Source of the DNA: Stappia indica
Lineage (GTDB): Bacteria > Pseudomonadota > Alphaproteobacteria > Rhizobiales > Stappiaceae
Assembly: GCF_001696535.1 (NCBI RefSeq)
Contig: NZ_MBQE01000001.1
Coordinates: forward strand, 1,178,001-1,242,000
Direction: 5' to 3'
Length of the DNA: 64,000 nt
Shown: piece by piece, positions 8,927 to 17,124 of the stretch
Numbering within the stretch: the stretch's first letter is position 1
Layout of the letters: each line of letters starts with the position of its first letter
Notes under the pieces: generated by a model
Told to the model about the DNA's origin: nothing
What the model saw: the letters and a program-made list of their open reading frames with translations, nothing else
The model's database searches: none
Translations under genes and position numbers: made by a program

Positions 8927-9709
8927 ATGAAGGCACTTCATATCGCCGCGACCGGCATGCGCGCCCAGGAGCTGAACGTCGAGGTCATCTCGAACAACGT
9001 CGCCAACATGCGCACCACCGGCTACAAGCGCCAGCGCGCCGACTTCCAGGACCTGCTCTACCAGAACCTGCGCCGCATGGGCACGAACTCCTCCGCCACC
9101 GGCACCATCGTGCCGACCGGCGTGCAGATCGGCTCGGGCGTCAAGACCGCCTCGACCGCCCGCATCATGAGCCAGGGCAACCTGGCCCCGACCAACAAGG
9201 AACTGGATGTCGCGATCCGCGGCGAAGGCTTCTTCCAGATCCAGATGCCGGACGGCAGCACCGCCTACACCCGCGACGGCTCCTTCGAGCGCGACCCCAA
9301 CGGCCAGCTCGTTACCATCGACGGCTACTCCGTTCTGCCGGGCATCGTCATTCCCGAAGACGCCCGCGACATCACCATCTCGAACGACGGCCAGGTCCAG
9401 GTTCTGGACGCCAACAACGCCGTACAGGTGCTCGGCCAGATCCAGATTGCCCGCTTCATCAACAAGTCGGGTCTGGAAGCCATCGGCGACAACCTGTTCC
9501 TGGAGACGGAATCCAGCGGCGCGGCCATCGTCGGCAATCCGGGCGAGGCCGCCTTCGGCGACCTGATGCAGAAGCATCTCGAAATGGCGAACGTGGAAGC
9601 GGTCAGCGAGATCTCCGATCTGATCGCCGCCCAGCGCGCCTACGAGATGAACTCCCGCATCATCAAGGCGGCAGACGAAATGTCCGCCACCACTTCGAAC
9701 CTGCGCTGA
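8927..9709 (+). CDS. flgG: Flagellar distal rod protein FlgG
   Basis: The product is 260 residues, the usual length of FlgG, which forms the distal rod linking motor and hook. It begins MKALHIAATGMRAQELNVEV and carries the ISNNVANMRTTGYKRQRADF motif. It ends with the canonical IAAQRAYEMNSRIIKAADEM helix, which distinguishes FlgG from FlgF. It starts 26 bp after flgF with a purine-rich ribosome-binding site (GGAAGAAGGA) upstream. Confidence 0.96.
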   Translation: MKALHIAATGMRAQELNVEVISNNVANMRTTGYKRQRADFQDLLYQNLRRMGTNSSATGTIVPTGVQIGSGVKTASTARIMSQGNLAPTNKELDVAIRGEGFFQIQMPDGSTAYTRDGSFERDPNGQLVTIDGYSVLPGIVIPEDARDITISNDGQVQVLDANNAVQVLGQIQIARFINKSGLEAIGDNLFLETESSGAAIVGNPGEAAFGDLMQKHLEMANVEAVSEISDLIAAQRAYEMNSRIIKAADEMSATTSNLR

Positions 9710-9738
9710 CGCGCCGGCTGACCGGAAGGATATCCGCG

Positions 9739-10701
9739 ATGTTCGCCAAGTTCCTCCTCGCCGCCGCGCTGGCCGCCGCCTCTGCCCTTCCGGTGCTGGC
9801 CGGCACGCTGCGGTCGGAAGTCGCCGTGACGGGCCCGATCGTCACCGTCGGCGATTTCTACCCCGATGCCGGTGCCCATGCAGGAACGCCGCTCTTCCGT
9901 GCACCCGATGCCGGCACGCGCGGCACCGTGCCGGCTCACATGGTCGCCGAACGCGCCCGCGAGGCCGGCTACACCGCAGCCGGCACCGACGGCCTGCGCC
10001 AGGTCGTGGTCGAGCGTCTCGCCATCACCGTCGGCGAGCACGAAATGACCCAGGCCGTGCGCGACGCTTTGCTGGACCGCGAACCGGACCTGGAAGCCGA
10101 AACGCTCGACGTCTCCCTGATCGGCTTCCGCGGCCCGTTGCTGGCGGATGCCGGCCGGGTCGAGCCGATCAGCGTCGCGGACCTCGCCTGGGATCGCTAT
10201 TCGGGCCGCCTGTCCACGACCCTGCGCATCCGCACGGTCGAGGGCACCACCACGCTGCGCCTGACCGGCGTCGCCCGCGAGATGATCGAAGTCTACGTGG
10301 CAGCGCGCCCGATCGAACGCGGCACCGTCATCACCGCCTCGGACATCGAGCCCCAGCGCGTTCCCGGCAATCGCCGGACCGCCCGCCAGATCACCGATCC
10401 TGCCCAGGTGATCGGCCAGTCGGCCCGTCAGGCCCTCCAGGCCGGCCGACCGCTGCGTTCTGCCGACTTCGAACCGCCGGTGTTGGTGCGCCGCGGCGCC
10501 AAGGTCACCCTCGTCTACCAGGCCGCCGGCATGACGCTGACCACCGTCGGCCAGGCCATGTCGAACGGCGCCGCCGGCGACGTCATCGACGTCCTCAACC
10601 TTCAATCCCGCCGTACCGTTTCGGGGATCGTCCGCGCACGCGACCAGGTCGAGGTCGGTTTCGCACGGCAGCGCCTCGCACAGCTCCAGGAGACGAACTG
10701 A
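9739..10701 (+). CDS. flgA: Flagellar P-ring assembly chaperone FlgA
   Basis: The product is 320 residues with a signal peptide (about 1-21, cleaving after VLAG). The C-terminal two-thirds resembles FlgA: a SAF-like domain (about residues 180-245, AARPIERGTVITASDIEPQR) followed by the beta-rich region with GAKVTLVYQAAGMTLTTVGQAM. FlgA is a periplasmic chaperone for FlgI. It is somewhat longer than the enterobacterial protein. Its TGA shares one base with the flgH ATG, so the two are translationally coupled. Confidence 0.92.
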   Translation: MFAKFLLAAALAAASALPVLAGTLRSEVAVTGPIVTVGDFYPDAGAHAGTPLFRAPDAGTRGTVPAHMVAERAREAGYTAAGTDGLRQVVVERLAITVGEHEMTQAVRDALLDREPDLEAETLDVSLIGFRGPLLADAGRVEPISVADLAWDRYSGRLSTTLRIRTVEGTTTLRLTGVAREMIEVYVAARPIERGTVITASDIEPQRVPGNRRTARQITDPAQVIGQSARQALQAGRPLRSADFEPPVLVRRGAKVTLVYQAAGMTLTTVGQAMSNGAAGDVIDVLNLQSRRTVSGIVRARDQVEVGFARQRLAQLQETN

Positions 10702-11453
10702 TGGCTCCTCGCATGACCTTCATGAAGCCCGCACTGGCCGTCTCGCTGGCGCTTGCCACCGCTGCCTGCGGCACCGCCGACAAGCTGTCGCAGATCGGGC
10801 AGCCCCCTGCCCTCTCGGCGATCCAGGATCCGACGACGACGGCCGGCTACCGCCCGGTGCAGATGCCGATGCCGACGCCCCAGTCCGACCACTACAACTC
10901 GAACTCCCTGTGGCGGTCCGGCGCGCGCGCCTTCTTCAAGGACCAGCGTGCAGCCCGGGTCGGCGACATCCTCACCGTGCTGGTGACGATCTCCGACAAG
11001 GCCGAGTTCGACAACAAGACCCAGCGCAGCCGTACCGGCACGTCGTCCTCCGGCACCGGTGGCGCCGTCGGCGCGGCGATCAACACCTTCCTGCTGCCGG
11101 GCGGCACCAGCGCCGACAACCTGGCATCGGCCGAGGGCGCGTCGACCTTCCAGGGCAGCGGCAAGGTGGACCGACAGGAAAAGTTGCAGACGCGCGTTGC
11201 GGCCGTCGTCACCCAGACCCTGCCGAACGGCAACATGGTGATCGAAGGACGCCAGGAAGTGCGGGTCAATTTCGAGGTTCGCGAACTCATCGTCGCCGGC
11301 GTGGTGCGCCCGGAGGACATTGCCGCCAACAACACGATCGAAAGCGAAAAGATCGCGGAGGCCCGCATCGGCTATGGCGGCCGCGGGCAAATCACCGACG
11401 TGCAGCAGCCGCGCTATGGCGCCCAGGTGCTCGACATCGTCCTGCCGTTCTGA
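10701..11453 (+). CDS. flgH: Flagellar L-ring lipoprotein FlgH
   Basis: The product is 250 residues with a lipoprotein signal ending in a lipobox cysteine (TAAC, about residue 21). It has the FlgH hallmarks LWRSGARAFFKDQRAARVGDI and the conserved NGNMVIEGRQEVRVN and VRPEDI segments. FlgH forms the outer-membrane L ring. It is the last gene of the sigma-54-driven flgFGAH unit and is followed by a long inverted repeat at 11548. Confidence 0.95.
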   Translation: MAPRMTFMKPALAVSLALATAACGTADKLSQIGQPPALSAIQDPTTTAGYRPVQMPMPTPQSDHYNSNSLWRSGARAFFKDQRAARVGDILTVLVTISDKAEFDNKTQRSRTGTSSSGTGGAVGAAINTFLLPGGTSADNLASAEGASTFQGSGKVDRQEKLQTRVAAVVTQTLPNGNMVIEGRQEVRVNFEVRELIVAGVVRPEDIAANNTIESEKIAEARIGYGGRGQITDVQQPRYGAQVLDIVLPF

Positions 11454-11547
11454 CGTCGCCCTTCGGTTCGCGGCCCGGCTCCCCAAGAAGGCGCCGCGAA
11501 CCCCTCCCCTCCCCAAGCCGCTCTAAGCTCCCCAAGCACGGACGGCA

Positions 11548-11592
11548 GGCGGGCACGGGATCCCCCCGCTCCCCAGCGGACCCGTGCCCGCC
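11548..11592. terminator. Inverted repeat between flgH and the HD-GYP gene
   Basis: The arms GGCGGGCACGGG (11548-11559) and CCCGTGCCCGCC (11581-11592) are perfectly complementary over 12 bp around a 21-nt loop. It lies between two convergent genes and lacks a long T tract. It probably acts as a bidirectional transcription end. Confidence 0.5.
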
Positions 11593-11655
11593 GCATTTGC
11601 TTCTCGCCCGGCTATCGATGGAGGCGCCGTCCCCGGCAACAGAATTCCCGTCGTC

Positions 11656-12825
11656 TCAGGCTGCATTTTCCTGACCGGGCCGGTCGAGCGGATGTCGACC
11701 GCTCTTCAGGCACGGCGCCCGAACACCCCGCGCCTCCTCGCGCCCGCCGCGATTGGTCGCGAAGACGGGTTCGAGCACCATCGAACGGAAGGCCGCGAAC
11801 AGGCGATCGTCCAGCTTGCCCTTCATTTCGCTCATGATGGCGATGGCCTGGCGTGGCGGCATCGCCGCCTTGTACGAGCGCTCTTCGGTCAGCGCGCTGT
11901 AGATGTCGGCAAGGGTGACGATGCGGGTCAACGGCCCGATGGAACTGCCGCTGATCCCGTTTGGATAGCCGCTGCCATCGAGATACTCGTGGTGGTCACG
12001 CACGGCCTGGATCAGTTCGACCGCGCTGCGTCCGCCCCGCTGCAACGCGAAGGCTCCGCGGGCCGGGTGGGTATTGATGACCCGTTTTTCCCCGGCACTG
12101 AGCGGGCCATCCTTCTCCAGCACGGTGATCGGAATGAACAGCTTGCCGACGTCGTGCAGCAGGCACGCCTCGGTGATCATCGCGATATCGGTGTCGTGCA
12201 GGCCCAGAAACTGTCCGAACGCGCTGCCGTTGCCGGCAACGCTCAGCATGTGACGGCAGGTACCGCTGTGGTGCAGCTTGACCGCATCCAGCCATCCGGC
12301 CAGCCCCTCCCGTCGCGTCGCCTCGCTGATCGCACGGGCGGTCGCCCCGAGGATTTCCGGTGGCAGCGGCCGGTCGGCACGCATTGCCGCACCGAGCTGG
12401 CGATAGAGGATATCGCCGTTTTCGACGGCTTTGGCGACACGCGGCGAACGGCCGGCAAGATGGGTCGACAGATTGCGGTTGAGGATCGACTGCACGGCGG
12501 AATGAATGTCCGCGGGCGGGCGGAAATTCGGGATGACGCATTCGATCCCCAGTGCCTCGGCCTGGACGAGCCCGGCCCGGTCGCTGCCCGGGGCGACATA
12601 GATCGTATCCCGCTTGCGCCGATCCTCGTCGAGGCCGGCCGCCAGCAGCGCGACCTCGCTCTGCCGGCGGAGGGAGCTGTGGAGGATGACCACGCGCGCC
12701 TCTGCAAGCCGGCATGCATTTGCCGCCGCAAGCGGAATACGCGCGACCTTGTAGGCCAGCGCCAAGGCGCTGCCGAACGCCGGTTCGGCGTTGTCCTGGT
12801 CCACGAGAATGATGACGTCGATCAT
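11656..12825 (-). CDS. HD-GYP domain cyclic-di-GMP phosphodiesterase
   Basis: The product is 389 residues. The first about 115 residues look like a receiver-like alpha/beta domain (start MIDVIILVDQDN, VVILHSS) without a clear phosphoacceptor set. The second part is an HD-GYP domain: H186 region, the HD pair in LLHDVGK (224-225), H253, the HHEYLDGSGYP signature (278-288) and D307. All metal-binding positions I can check are present, so c-di-GMP hydrolysis is likely. It sits between flgH and dksA on the opposite strand. Lowering c-di-GMP next to flagellar genes fits a motility-promoting role, which is inference. Confidence 0.85.
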   Translation of the reverse strand: MIDVIILVDQDNAEPAFGSALALAYKVARIPLAAANACRLAEARVVILHSSLRRQSEVALLAAGLDEDRRKRDTIYVAPGSDRAGLVQAEALGIECVIPNFRPPADIHSAVQSILNRNLSTHLAGRSPRVAKAVENGDILYRQLGAAMRADRPLPPEILGATARAISEATRREGLAGWLDAVKLHHSGTCRHMLSVAGNGSAFGQFLGLHDTDIAMITEACLLHDVGKLFIPITVLEKDGPLSAGEKRVINTHPARGAFALQRGGRSAVELIQAVRDHHEYLDGSGYPNGISGSSIGPLTRIVTLADIYSALTEERSYKAAMPPRQAIAIMSEMKGKLDDRLFAAFRSMVLEPVFATNRGGREEARGVRAPCLKSGRHPLDRPGQENAA

Positions 12826-12983
12826 GCCCCAACCGCCACACTTGAATGACGCAAAAATTCCTATGCGTCATCTTTATCCGTCGCAGCTTTTCGAACTCTT
12901 AAAGCGGTCGACGACAAGGTGTTAACGAGACATGAAGATCGGGACGGCAACGCCGTGCGAAAGCCGCAGCCTGAAGCGGAAAA

Positions 12984-13011
12984 TGAAAAGGCCCGGACTG
13001 TGCCGGGCCTT
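12984..13011 (-). terminator. Rho-independent terminator of dksA
   Basis: The stem AAGGCCCGG (12988-12996) pairs with CCGGGCCTT (13003-13011). Read on the minus strand, the hairpin runs into a TTTTC tract. It lies just downstream of the dksA stop. Confidence 0.7.
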
Positions 13012-13054
13012 GCAAGTTGGTCAGACGAATGCAGCCGGTCTGGCCGGGCTGGCA

Positions 13055-13471
13055 TCAATCGTCGCGATAAACCTTTTCACGGCGCTCATGGGCTTCCTGC
13101 GCTTCAAGCGACAGGGTTGCGATGGGACGGGCTTCCAGCCGCTTGATGGAAATCGGCTCGCCCGTTTCGACGCAGTACCCGTAAGATCCGTCCGCGATAC
13201 GCTCCAGCGCCGCATCGATCTTTGCGATCAACTTGCGCTGGCGGTCGCGGGCCCTGAGCTCGATCGAGCGATCCGTCTCGGAAGACGCCCGGTCGGCGAT
13301 ATCGGGGTGGTTCTGGCTTTCCTCCTGGAGGTTTGTCAGCGTTTCGCGGCTTTCCTTTAGGAGCTCTTCCTTCCACCGCAAAAGCTTGTTCCGGAAATAC
13401 TCGCGCTGACGCTCGTTCATGAAAGTCTCGTCCTCGCTGGGACGATACTCGGCATCCAGCTCAACCGTCAT
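13055..13471 (-). CDS. dksA: DksA-family RNA polymerase-binding transcription factor
   Basis: The product is 138 residues with an N-terminal coiled coil, the acidic tip motif DIADRASSETDR (about 57-68) that reaches into the RNA polymerase secondary channel, and a C-terminal zinc-finger-like fold with the RLEARPIATL block. Only the first of the four usual zinc cysteines is kept (C100); the others are T103, S121 and A124. This C-T-S-A pattern is known in alphaproteobacterial DksA, which folds without four-Cys zinc binding. It mediates ppGpp-dependent control. The gene lies between an HD-GYP gene and fliX and has its own terminator. Confidence 0.93.
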   Translation of the reverse strand: MTVELDAEYRPSEDETFMNERQREYFRNKLLRWKEELLKESRETLTNLQEESQNHPDIADRASSETDRSIELRARDRQRKLIAKIDAALERIADGSYGYCVETGEPISIKRLEARPIATLSLEAQEAHERREKVYRDD

Positions 13472-13644
13472 GTCCTACTCCGGCTCCCGTTAGGCCGCGC
13501 GGAATATAGCGATCCTGCGGGCGATGGACAACGTCACCGACGTGGAAAAGTGCGCCAAATTTCTGTGATGTTTTTCATGTACTTAGACGGACTGCCCGTG
13601 TTTTCGGCACAAGTTCGGCCCGATCACGCGGCATCAGCGGGCGT

Positions 13645-14064
13645 TCAATTACCGTACAGTCCCAGCTTTGCCAGCTCCACTTTAGCGCGAAGCTCGATCT
13701 CGTCGATCACCTTCTCCAGCGCCGGATCGCCGCTGTCGCTCCGCCGTTCGAGCATTATCGCAAGCCGGTTGAGCCGCTCCGGCGAGATCCGACCCGCCAG
13801 GAGATCGGCCTTCATCCCCTCGAGCGTGTCGAGCAGGTCGTGACCCCGCGCCTTCGCCTTGCGCCGGCCGGTCAACGGGTCGTCGACCTCCTGCAGCGCC
13901 AGCAGCGCGTCGAGGCCGGACACACCGCCCGCCGACCCGGTGGAAGAGGCACTTTCCGAACGCCCCGTGCCGCCGAGGTCGAAATTCGAGCCCGAACCGT
14001 CGGTCCGCTTCTTCTGATTTCGTCCGCCGACCCCGGACAGGGGCGCGTAACCTGAAATTCTCAT
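13645..14064 (-). CDS. fliX: Class II flagellar assembly regulator FliX
   Basis: The product is 139 residues. It begins MRISGY, has a low-complexity Gly/Ser stretch, then the FliX helical core with LDALLALQEVDDPLTGRRKA (about 55-74) and the LDTLEGMKADLLAGRIS and LAIMLERRSD segments. In Caulobacter, FliX couples early basal-body assembly to the sigma-54 activator FlbD. The start is set at the ATG at 14064 because the family begins at this MRI; upstream codons are non-conserved. It is divergent from flgI, as in Caulobacter, and shares with it a regulatory region containing the enhancer-like palindrome. Confidence 0.93.
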   Translation of the reverse strand: MRISGYAPLSGVGGRNQKKRTDGSGSNFDLGGTGRSESASSTGSAGGVSGLDALLALQEVDDPLTGRRKAKARGHDLLDTLEGMKADLLAGRISPERLNRLAIMLERRSDSGDPALEKVIDEIELRAKVELAKLGLYGN

Positions 14065-14122
14065 GGTCGAAAACCGGGTCCTGCTGGAGGAACTCTCAAG
14101 GCTACACAATTTTCCGAGTTGG

Positions 14123-14137
14123 TAAACGAAGCGTTAA
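14123..14137 (-). promoter_or_regulatory. CtrA-like site upstream of fliX
   Basis: On the minus strand the sequence reads TTAA, seven bases, then TTTA, one base away from the CtrA consensus TTAA-N7-TTAA. It lies about 60-75 bp upstream of the fliX start. Binding is inferred. Confidence 0.4.
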
Positions 14138-14142
14138 CGACC

Positions 14143-14157
14143 CGGCAAATCCTGCCG
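14143..14157. promoter_or_regulatory. Palindromic enhancer-like element (FlbD/ftr-type) for flgI
   Basis: CGGCAAATCCTGCCG lies within a longer inverted repeat, CCCGGCA-N5-TGCCGGG. It is about 115 bp upstream of the flgI sigma-54 promoter and about 80 bp upstream of fliX, so it could act on both. An identical copy occurs inside flgJ at 15565. Confidence 0.65.
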
Positions 14158-14264
14158 GGCAAGCCGGCGGAGATCATCTCAAACCGGCGCGAAACAGGAA
14201 AGGAAAATCAATTTTTATAATTAAAAACAGATAGATAAGAAATTTATCACACTGACAGACATTC

Positions 14265-14279
14265 TGGCACGGCACTCGC
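14265..14279 (+). promoter_or_regulatory. Sigma-54 promoter of flgI-flgJ-flgN-like operon
   Basis: TGGCACGGCACTCGC has GG and GC exactly 10 bases apart, with one mismatch to the -12 TTGC. An AT-rich tract at 14206-14255, containing an IHF-like AATCAA-N4-TAT, separates it from the palindromic element. The proximity to the ATG at 14305 raises the possibility that translation begins at the ATG at 14338. Confidence 0.8.
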
Positions 14280-14304
14280 ATAAGGAAACGCGGGCACGCA
14301 GCCC

Positions 14305-15483
14305 ATGTCATCCGCCGAGCGATCGAGACACGCAAGAATGACCCTCACCGGCCTCCTTTCACGCCTCTCCGGCCTCCTGCAGCTTCTCTGCCTGGCCTGG
14401 ACGCTCGCGCTCGTCGTGACGCTGGCGAGCCCCGCCAGCGCCGCCTCGCGGATCAAGGACATTGCCGACTTCGAAGGCATCCGCGACAACCAGCTTATCG
14501 GCTACGGCCTCGTCGTCGGCCTGCAGGGGACCGGCGACAGCCTGCGCAACGCACCTTTCACCCGCCAGAGCCTGGAAGCGATGCTGGAGCGTCTCGGGGT
14601 CAACACCCGCGGCTTCAACCTCAACACCCAGAACGTGGCCGCCGTCATGGTCACCGCCAACCTCCCGGCATTTTCTACCCAGGGCACCCGGATCGACGTT
14701 TCCGTCAGCGCCCTTGGCGATGCCAACAGCCTGCAGGGCGGCACGCTTCTGGTCACCCCGCTGCTCGGCGCCGACGGCGAGGTCTACGCGATCGCACAGG
14801 GCCCGCTTGCCATCGGCGGCTTCTCCGCCCAGGGCGATGCAGCCTCGGTGGTGCGCGGTGTCCCGACGTCCGGGCGCATCGCCAACGGCGCGCTGGTCGA
14901 GCGCGAGATCGACTTCAAGCTGGCATCGATGACCAGCCTGCGCCTCGCCCTGCGCAATCCGGATCTCACCACGGCGCGCCGCATGGCCCTGGCCGTCAAC
15001 GAGCTGATCGGCCTGCCGACAGCCGAACCGCTGGATCCTGCGACCGTCCGCATCGACCTGCCGCGCCAGTTCAACGGCAATATCGTCGACCTGCTCACCG
15101 ACATCGAACAGCTGATCATCGAGCCGGACCTGCCCGCCCGCATCGTCATCGACGAGAATTCCGGCATCATCGTCATGGGCCAGAACGTCAAGGTTTCCAC
15201 CGTCGCCATTGCACAGGGCAACCTGACCGTCACCGTCGCCGAGAGCCCGACGGTGGTGCAGCCGCTGCCCTTCGCCAACGGCCAGACCGCGCTGGAGCCG
15301 CGCACCGACATCCTTGTCGACGATGCGAGCGACAACAAGCTGGCGGTCGTGCGGGAGTCGGTGACGCTGCAGCAGCTGGTCGACGGTCTCAACGCCCTCG
15401 GCATCGGCCCGCGCGACATGATCTCCATCCTGCAGGCGATCAAGGCCGCCGGAGCCCTCCAGGCAGAAATCGAGCTGATGTGA
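14305..15483 (+). CDS. flgI: Flagellar P-ring protein FlgI
   Basis: The product is 392 residues from the first ATG. It has a signal peptide ending at ASA (about residue 46 from this start), then the FlgI hallmark SRIKDIADFEGIRDNQLIGYGLVVGLQGTGDS and the C-terminal LQQLVDGLNALGIGPRDMISILQAIKAAGALQAEIELM block. FlgI forms the periplasmic P ring. An alternative ATG at 14338 would give a shorter signal peptide with a weak basic n-region but a more usual distance from the sigma-54 promoter. The stop overlaps the flgJ start (ATGTGATG). Confidence 0.95.
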   Translation: MSSAERSRHARMTLTGLLSRLSGLLQLLCLAWTLALVVTLASPASAASRIKDIADFEGIRDNQLIGYGLVVGLQGTGDSLRNAPFTRQSLEAMLERLGVNTRGFNLNTQNVAAVMVTANLPAFSTQGTRIDVSVSALGDANSLQGGTLLVTPLLGADGEVYAIAQGPLAIGGFSAQGDAASVVRGVPTSGRIANGALVEREIDFKLASMTSLRLALRNPDLTTARRMALAVNELIGLPTAEPLDPATVRIDLPRQFNGNIVDLLTDIEQLIIEPDLPARIVIDENSGIIVMGQNVKVSTVAIAQGNLTVTVAESPTVVQPLPFANGQTALEPRTDILVDDASDNKLAVVRESVTLQQLVDGLNALGIGPRDMISILQAIKAAGALQAEIELM

Positions 15484-15815
15484 TGAGCATGCCCGGCATC
15501 GACACTGTTCTCGCCAGCGCCCATGGCCGCTACGCCGCCAAGGGCAACGCCGCCAACGCCAACCCGGCAAATCCTGCCGCCATGACCCGCGAAAACGCGG
15601 AACAGTTCGAGGCCGTGTTCCTCAACACCATGTTCCAGACGATGTTCGAGGGCCTCGAGGAAGGCGGCACCTGGGGCAGCGACAGCGGCTCCGAAGCCTG
15701 GAGCGGCATGCTGGTCGAGCAATACGCCAACACCATCGCCAAGGCCGGCGGCATCGGCATCGCCGACGCGGTCCAGCGAGAACTTCTTTCCCTTCAGGAG
15801 ACGGCCGGACAATGA
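15483..15815 (+). CDS. flgJ: Rod-binding protein, FlgJ N-terminal domain only
   Basis: The product is 110 residues and matches only the N-terminal rod-capping domain of FlgJ (pattern AEQFEAVFLNTMFQTMFEGL, then WSGMLVEQYANTIAKAGGIGIADAVQREL). The muramidase domain of enterobacterial FlgJ is absent, as is usual in alphaproteobacteria where a separate lytic enzyme is used. It overlaps flgI upstream and the next gene downstream by four bases. An exact copy of the flgI enhancer-like palindrome lies within its coding sequence at 15565-15579. Confidence 0.9.
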   Translation: MSMPGIDTVLASAHGRYAAKGNAANANPANPAAMTRENAEQFEAVFLNTMFQTMFEGLEEGGTWGSDSGSEAWSGMLVEQYANTIAKAGGIGIADAVQRELLSLQETAGQ

Positions 15816-16309
15816 GCCTCGACACCAAACAGCTCGCAGAAATTGCCCCAGAGTTCTTTTCCGGTGCGATAGCCGACCGCAAGGCGGCGGAGGCCACCTG
15901 CAATCGCCTCGAGGCGGCGATGGGTGACCTGCTGGCCGTCATCGAGCGCGAGACGGAACTCGTCCGCCTCGGCAAGCTGGACGCCGCCGGCGACCTCCAG
16001 CCCGAGAAGGCGAAGCTGGTGAGCATCTACATGCGCGGCATGACCTTCGTGCGCGACCAGACGACCTCGCTCGGCAACCTGGCGCCCGAGGCCGTCGACC
16101 GGCTGAAGCGGCGCCACGCGGAGTTCCAGCCCGTCCTGCGCATCAACCTGGCGGTGCTGGCGACCGCGCGAGAGGTTGCCGACAATCTGCTGCGCAAGGT
16201 GGCGCAAGGGGCGGCAAGCACCCGTGCCCCGTCCACCTATGGCCCCGGCGGCAGCGCGCCGCGCTCGCCGGCCCTTGCCGACGGCATCGCGGTGAACCGG
16301 GCGCTCTGA
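15812..16309 (+). CDS. FlgN-like flagellar chaperone
   Basis: The product is 165 residues, mostly helical, with a long predicted coiled hairpin (about 25-120: ATCNRLEAAMGDLLAVIERE and LAVLATAREVADNLLRKVA) and a flexible Ser/Gly/Pro-rich tail. This resembles FlgN-type export chaperones for hook-associated proteins. The ATG overlaps the flgJ stop (ATGA), making it the third gene of the flgI operon, a position where alphaproteobacteria commonly have a FlgN-like gene. The family call is moderate because primary sequence conservation is low. Confidence 0.7.
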   Translation: MSLDTKQLAEIAPEFFSGAIADRKAAEATCNRLEAAMGDLLAVIERETELVRLGKLDAAGDLQPEKAKLVSIYMRGMTFVRDQTTSLGNLAPEAVDRLKRRHAEFQPVLRINLAVLATAREVADNLLRKVAQGAASTRAPSTYGPGGSAPRSPALADGIAVNRAL

Positions 16310-16663
16310 CCCCGCCACTTCCTCTGCGTCAGACCGAAGAATTCCCGACGCCGTCCGCGCTCTCGCGCGGGCGGCGTTGCCGCTTCGGGCCGAGGCTGTC
16401 CACCCAGCCGTTAACCCTGACAGAACGAATCGGGATCAGACCGCGTCAGCCGGAAAATCTAACGAATTCATTAACGCGGGATTCACAGTTTTCCGATAAG
16501 ATGCTTGCCATGATATGGAAGTTGATCCTCCTGAATTGGATGGAACGACCTGCATATCGAAGGACCTGAAAAAGGTTAGCGAATGAAAGGCGAGATGCTC
16601 AACGACCAACGTTGAAGCCGGGCGCGCGGCCTTTACGGGTTTGTCCGGTGGAGGGGTAAGCAA
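16310..16663. other. Intergenic region before flaG-like gene
   Basis: These 354 bp hold no convincing gene. There are two isolated GTTAAC or ATTAAC words (near 16410 and 16470) and no sigma-54 match. A GGAGGGG purine run (16650-16656) just upstream of 16664 serves as ribosome-binding site. Confidence 0.5.
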
Positions 16664-17029
16664 ATGGAAGCGACACCTATCAGGACTGTGGCCTATACGC
16701 CGACACCGGCAGCGCCGAAGCCCTCCGAGGCCAGCGCATCACCGGCTGCCCGCACCGATGTGCCACCGGAAAAGTCGGTTCAGCCGGCAAGCGAAACGGC
16801 CGCGAGCCGCCCGGCAGCGGAAAACAACTTCGCCAAGGCGGAAGCCAACATCAAGCGCGAGGAATTTCGCGACAAGGTCACGGATTCCATCGTCTTCAGG
16901 GCGGTCGACATGACCACGGGCGAAGTGGTGCAGCAGATCCCGGAGGAGTCGCTCCTGCGGCTGCGCAGGGCGTTTGCCGAGACCACCCAGAAAGACATGA
17001 CCGGCCTCGCATTCAGCCGCAGTCTCTAG
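16664..17029 (+). CDS. FlaG-like flagellar protein
   Basis: The product is 121 residues with a disordered Pro/Ala/Ser-rich N-terminus (about 1-60) and a C-terminal FlaG-like domain carrying SIVFRAVDMTTGEVVQQIPEE (about 77-97), close to the FlaG pattern of a short beta hairpin with TGEVVRQIP. FlaG proteins influence filament length in other bacteria. It stands alone between the flgI operon and the glycosyltransferase gene. Assignment rests on the short C-terminal motif and the neighbourhood. Confidence 0.72.
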   Translation: MEATPIRTVAYTPTPAAPKPSEASASPAARTDVPPEKSVQPASETAASRPAAENNFAKAEANIKREEFRDKVTDSIVFRAVDMTTGEVVQQIPEESLLRLRRAFAETTQKDMTGLAFSRSL

Positions 17030-17124
17030 CACGGCGCGGGGCGCCCTCTCGCCCCGCCGGCAACCCGCACAACATCTCGAATCGGCTATAGTCCGCGCTC
17101 ACCCACCTTGAGCCGGACACGCGC

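Noticed and set aside
13055-13471. Loss of three zinc cysteines in DksA as a sign of a decayed gene
   Set aside because: The C-T-S-A pattern is a known functional alphaproteobacterial form, and the rest of the protein is well conserved.
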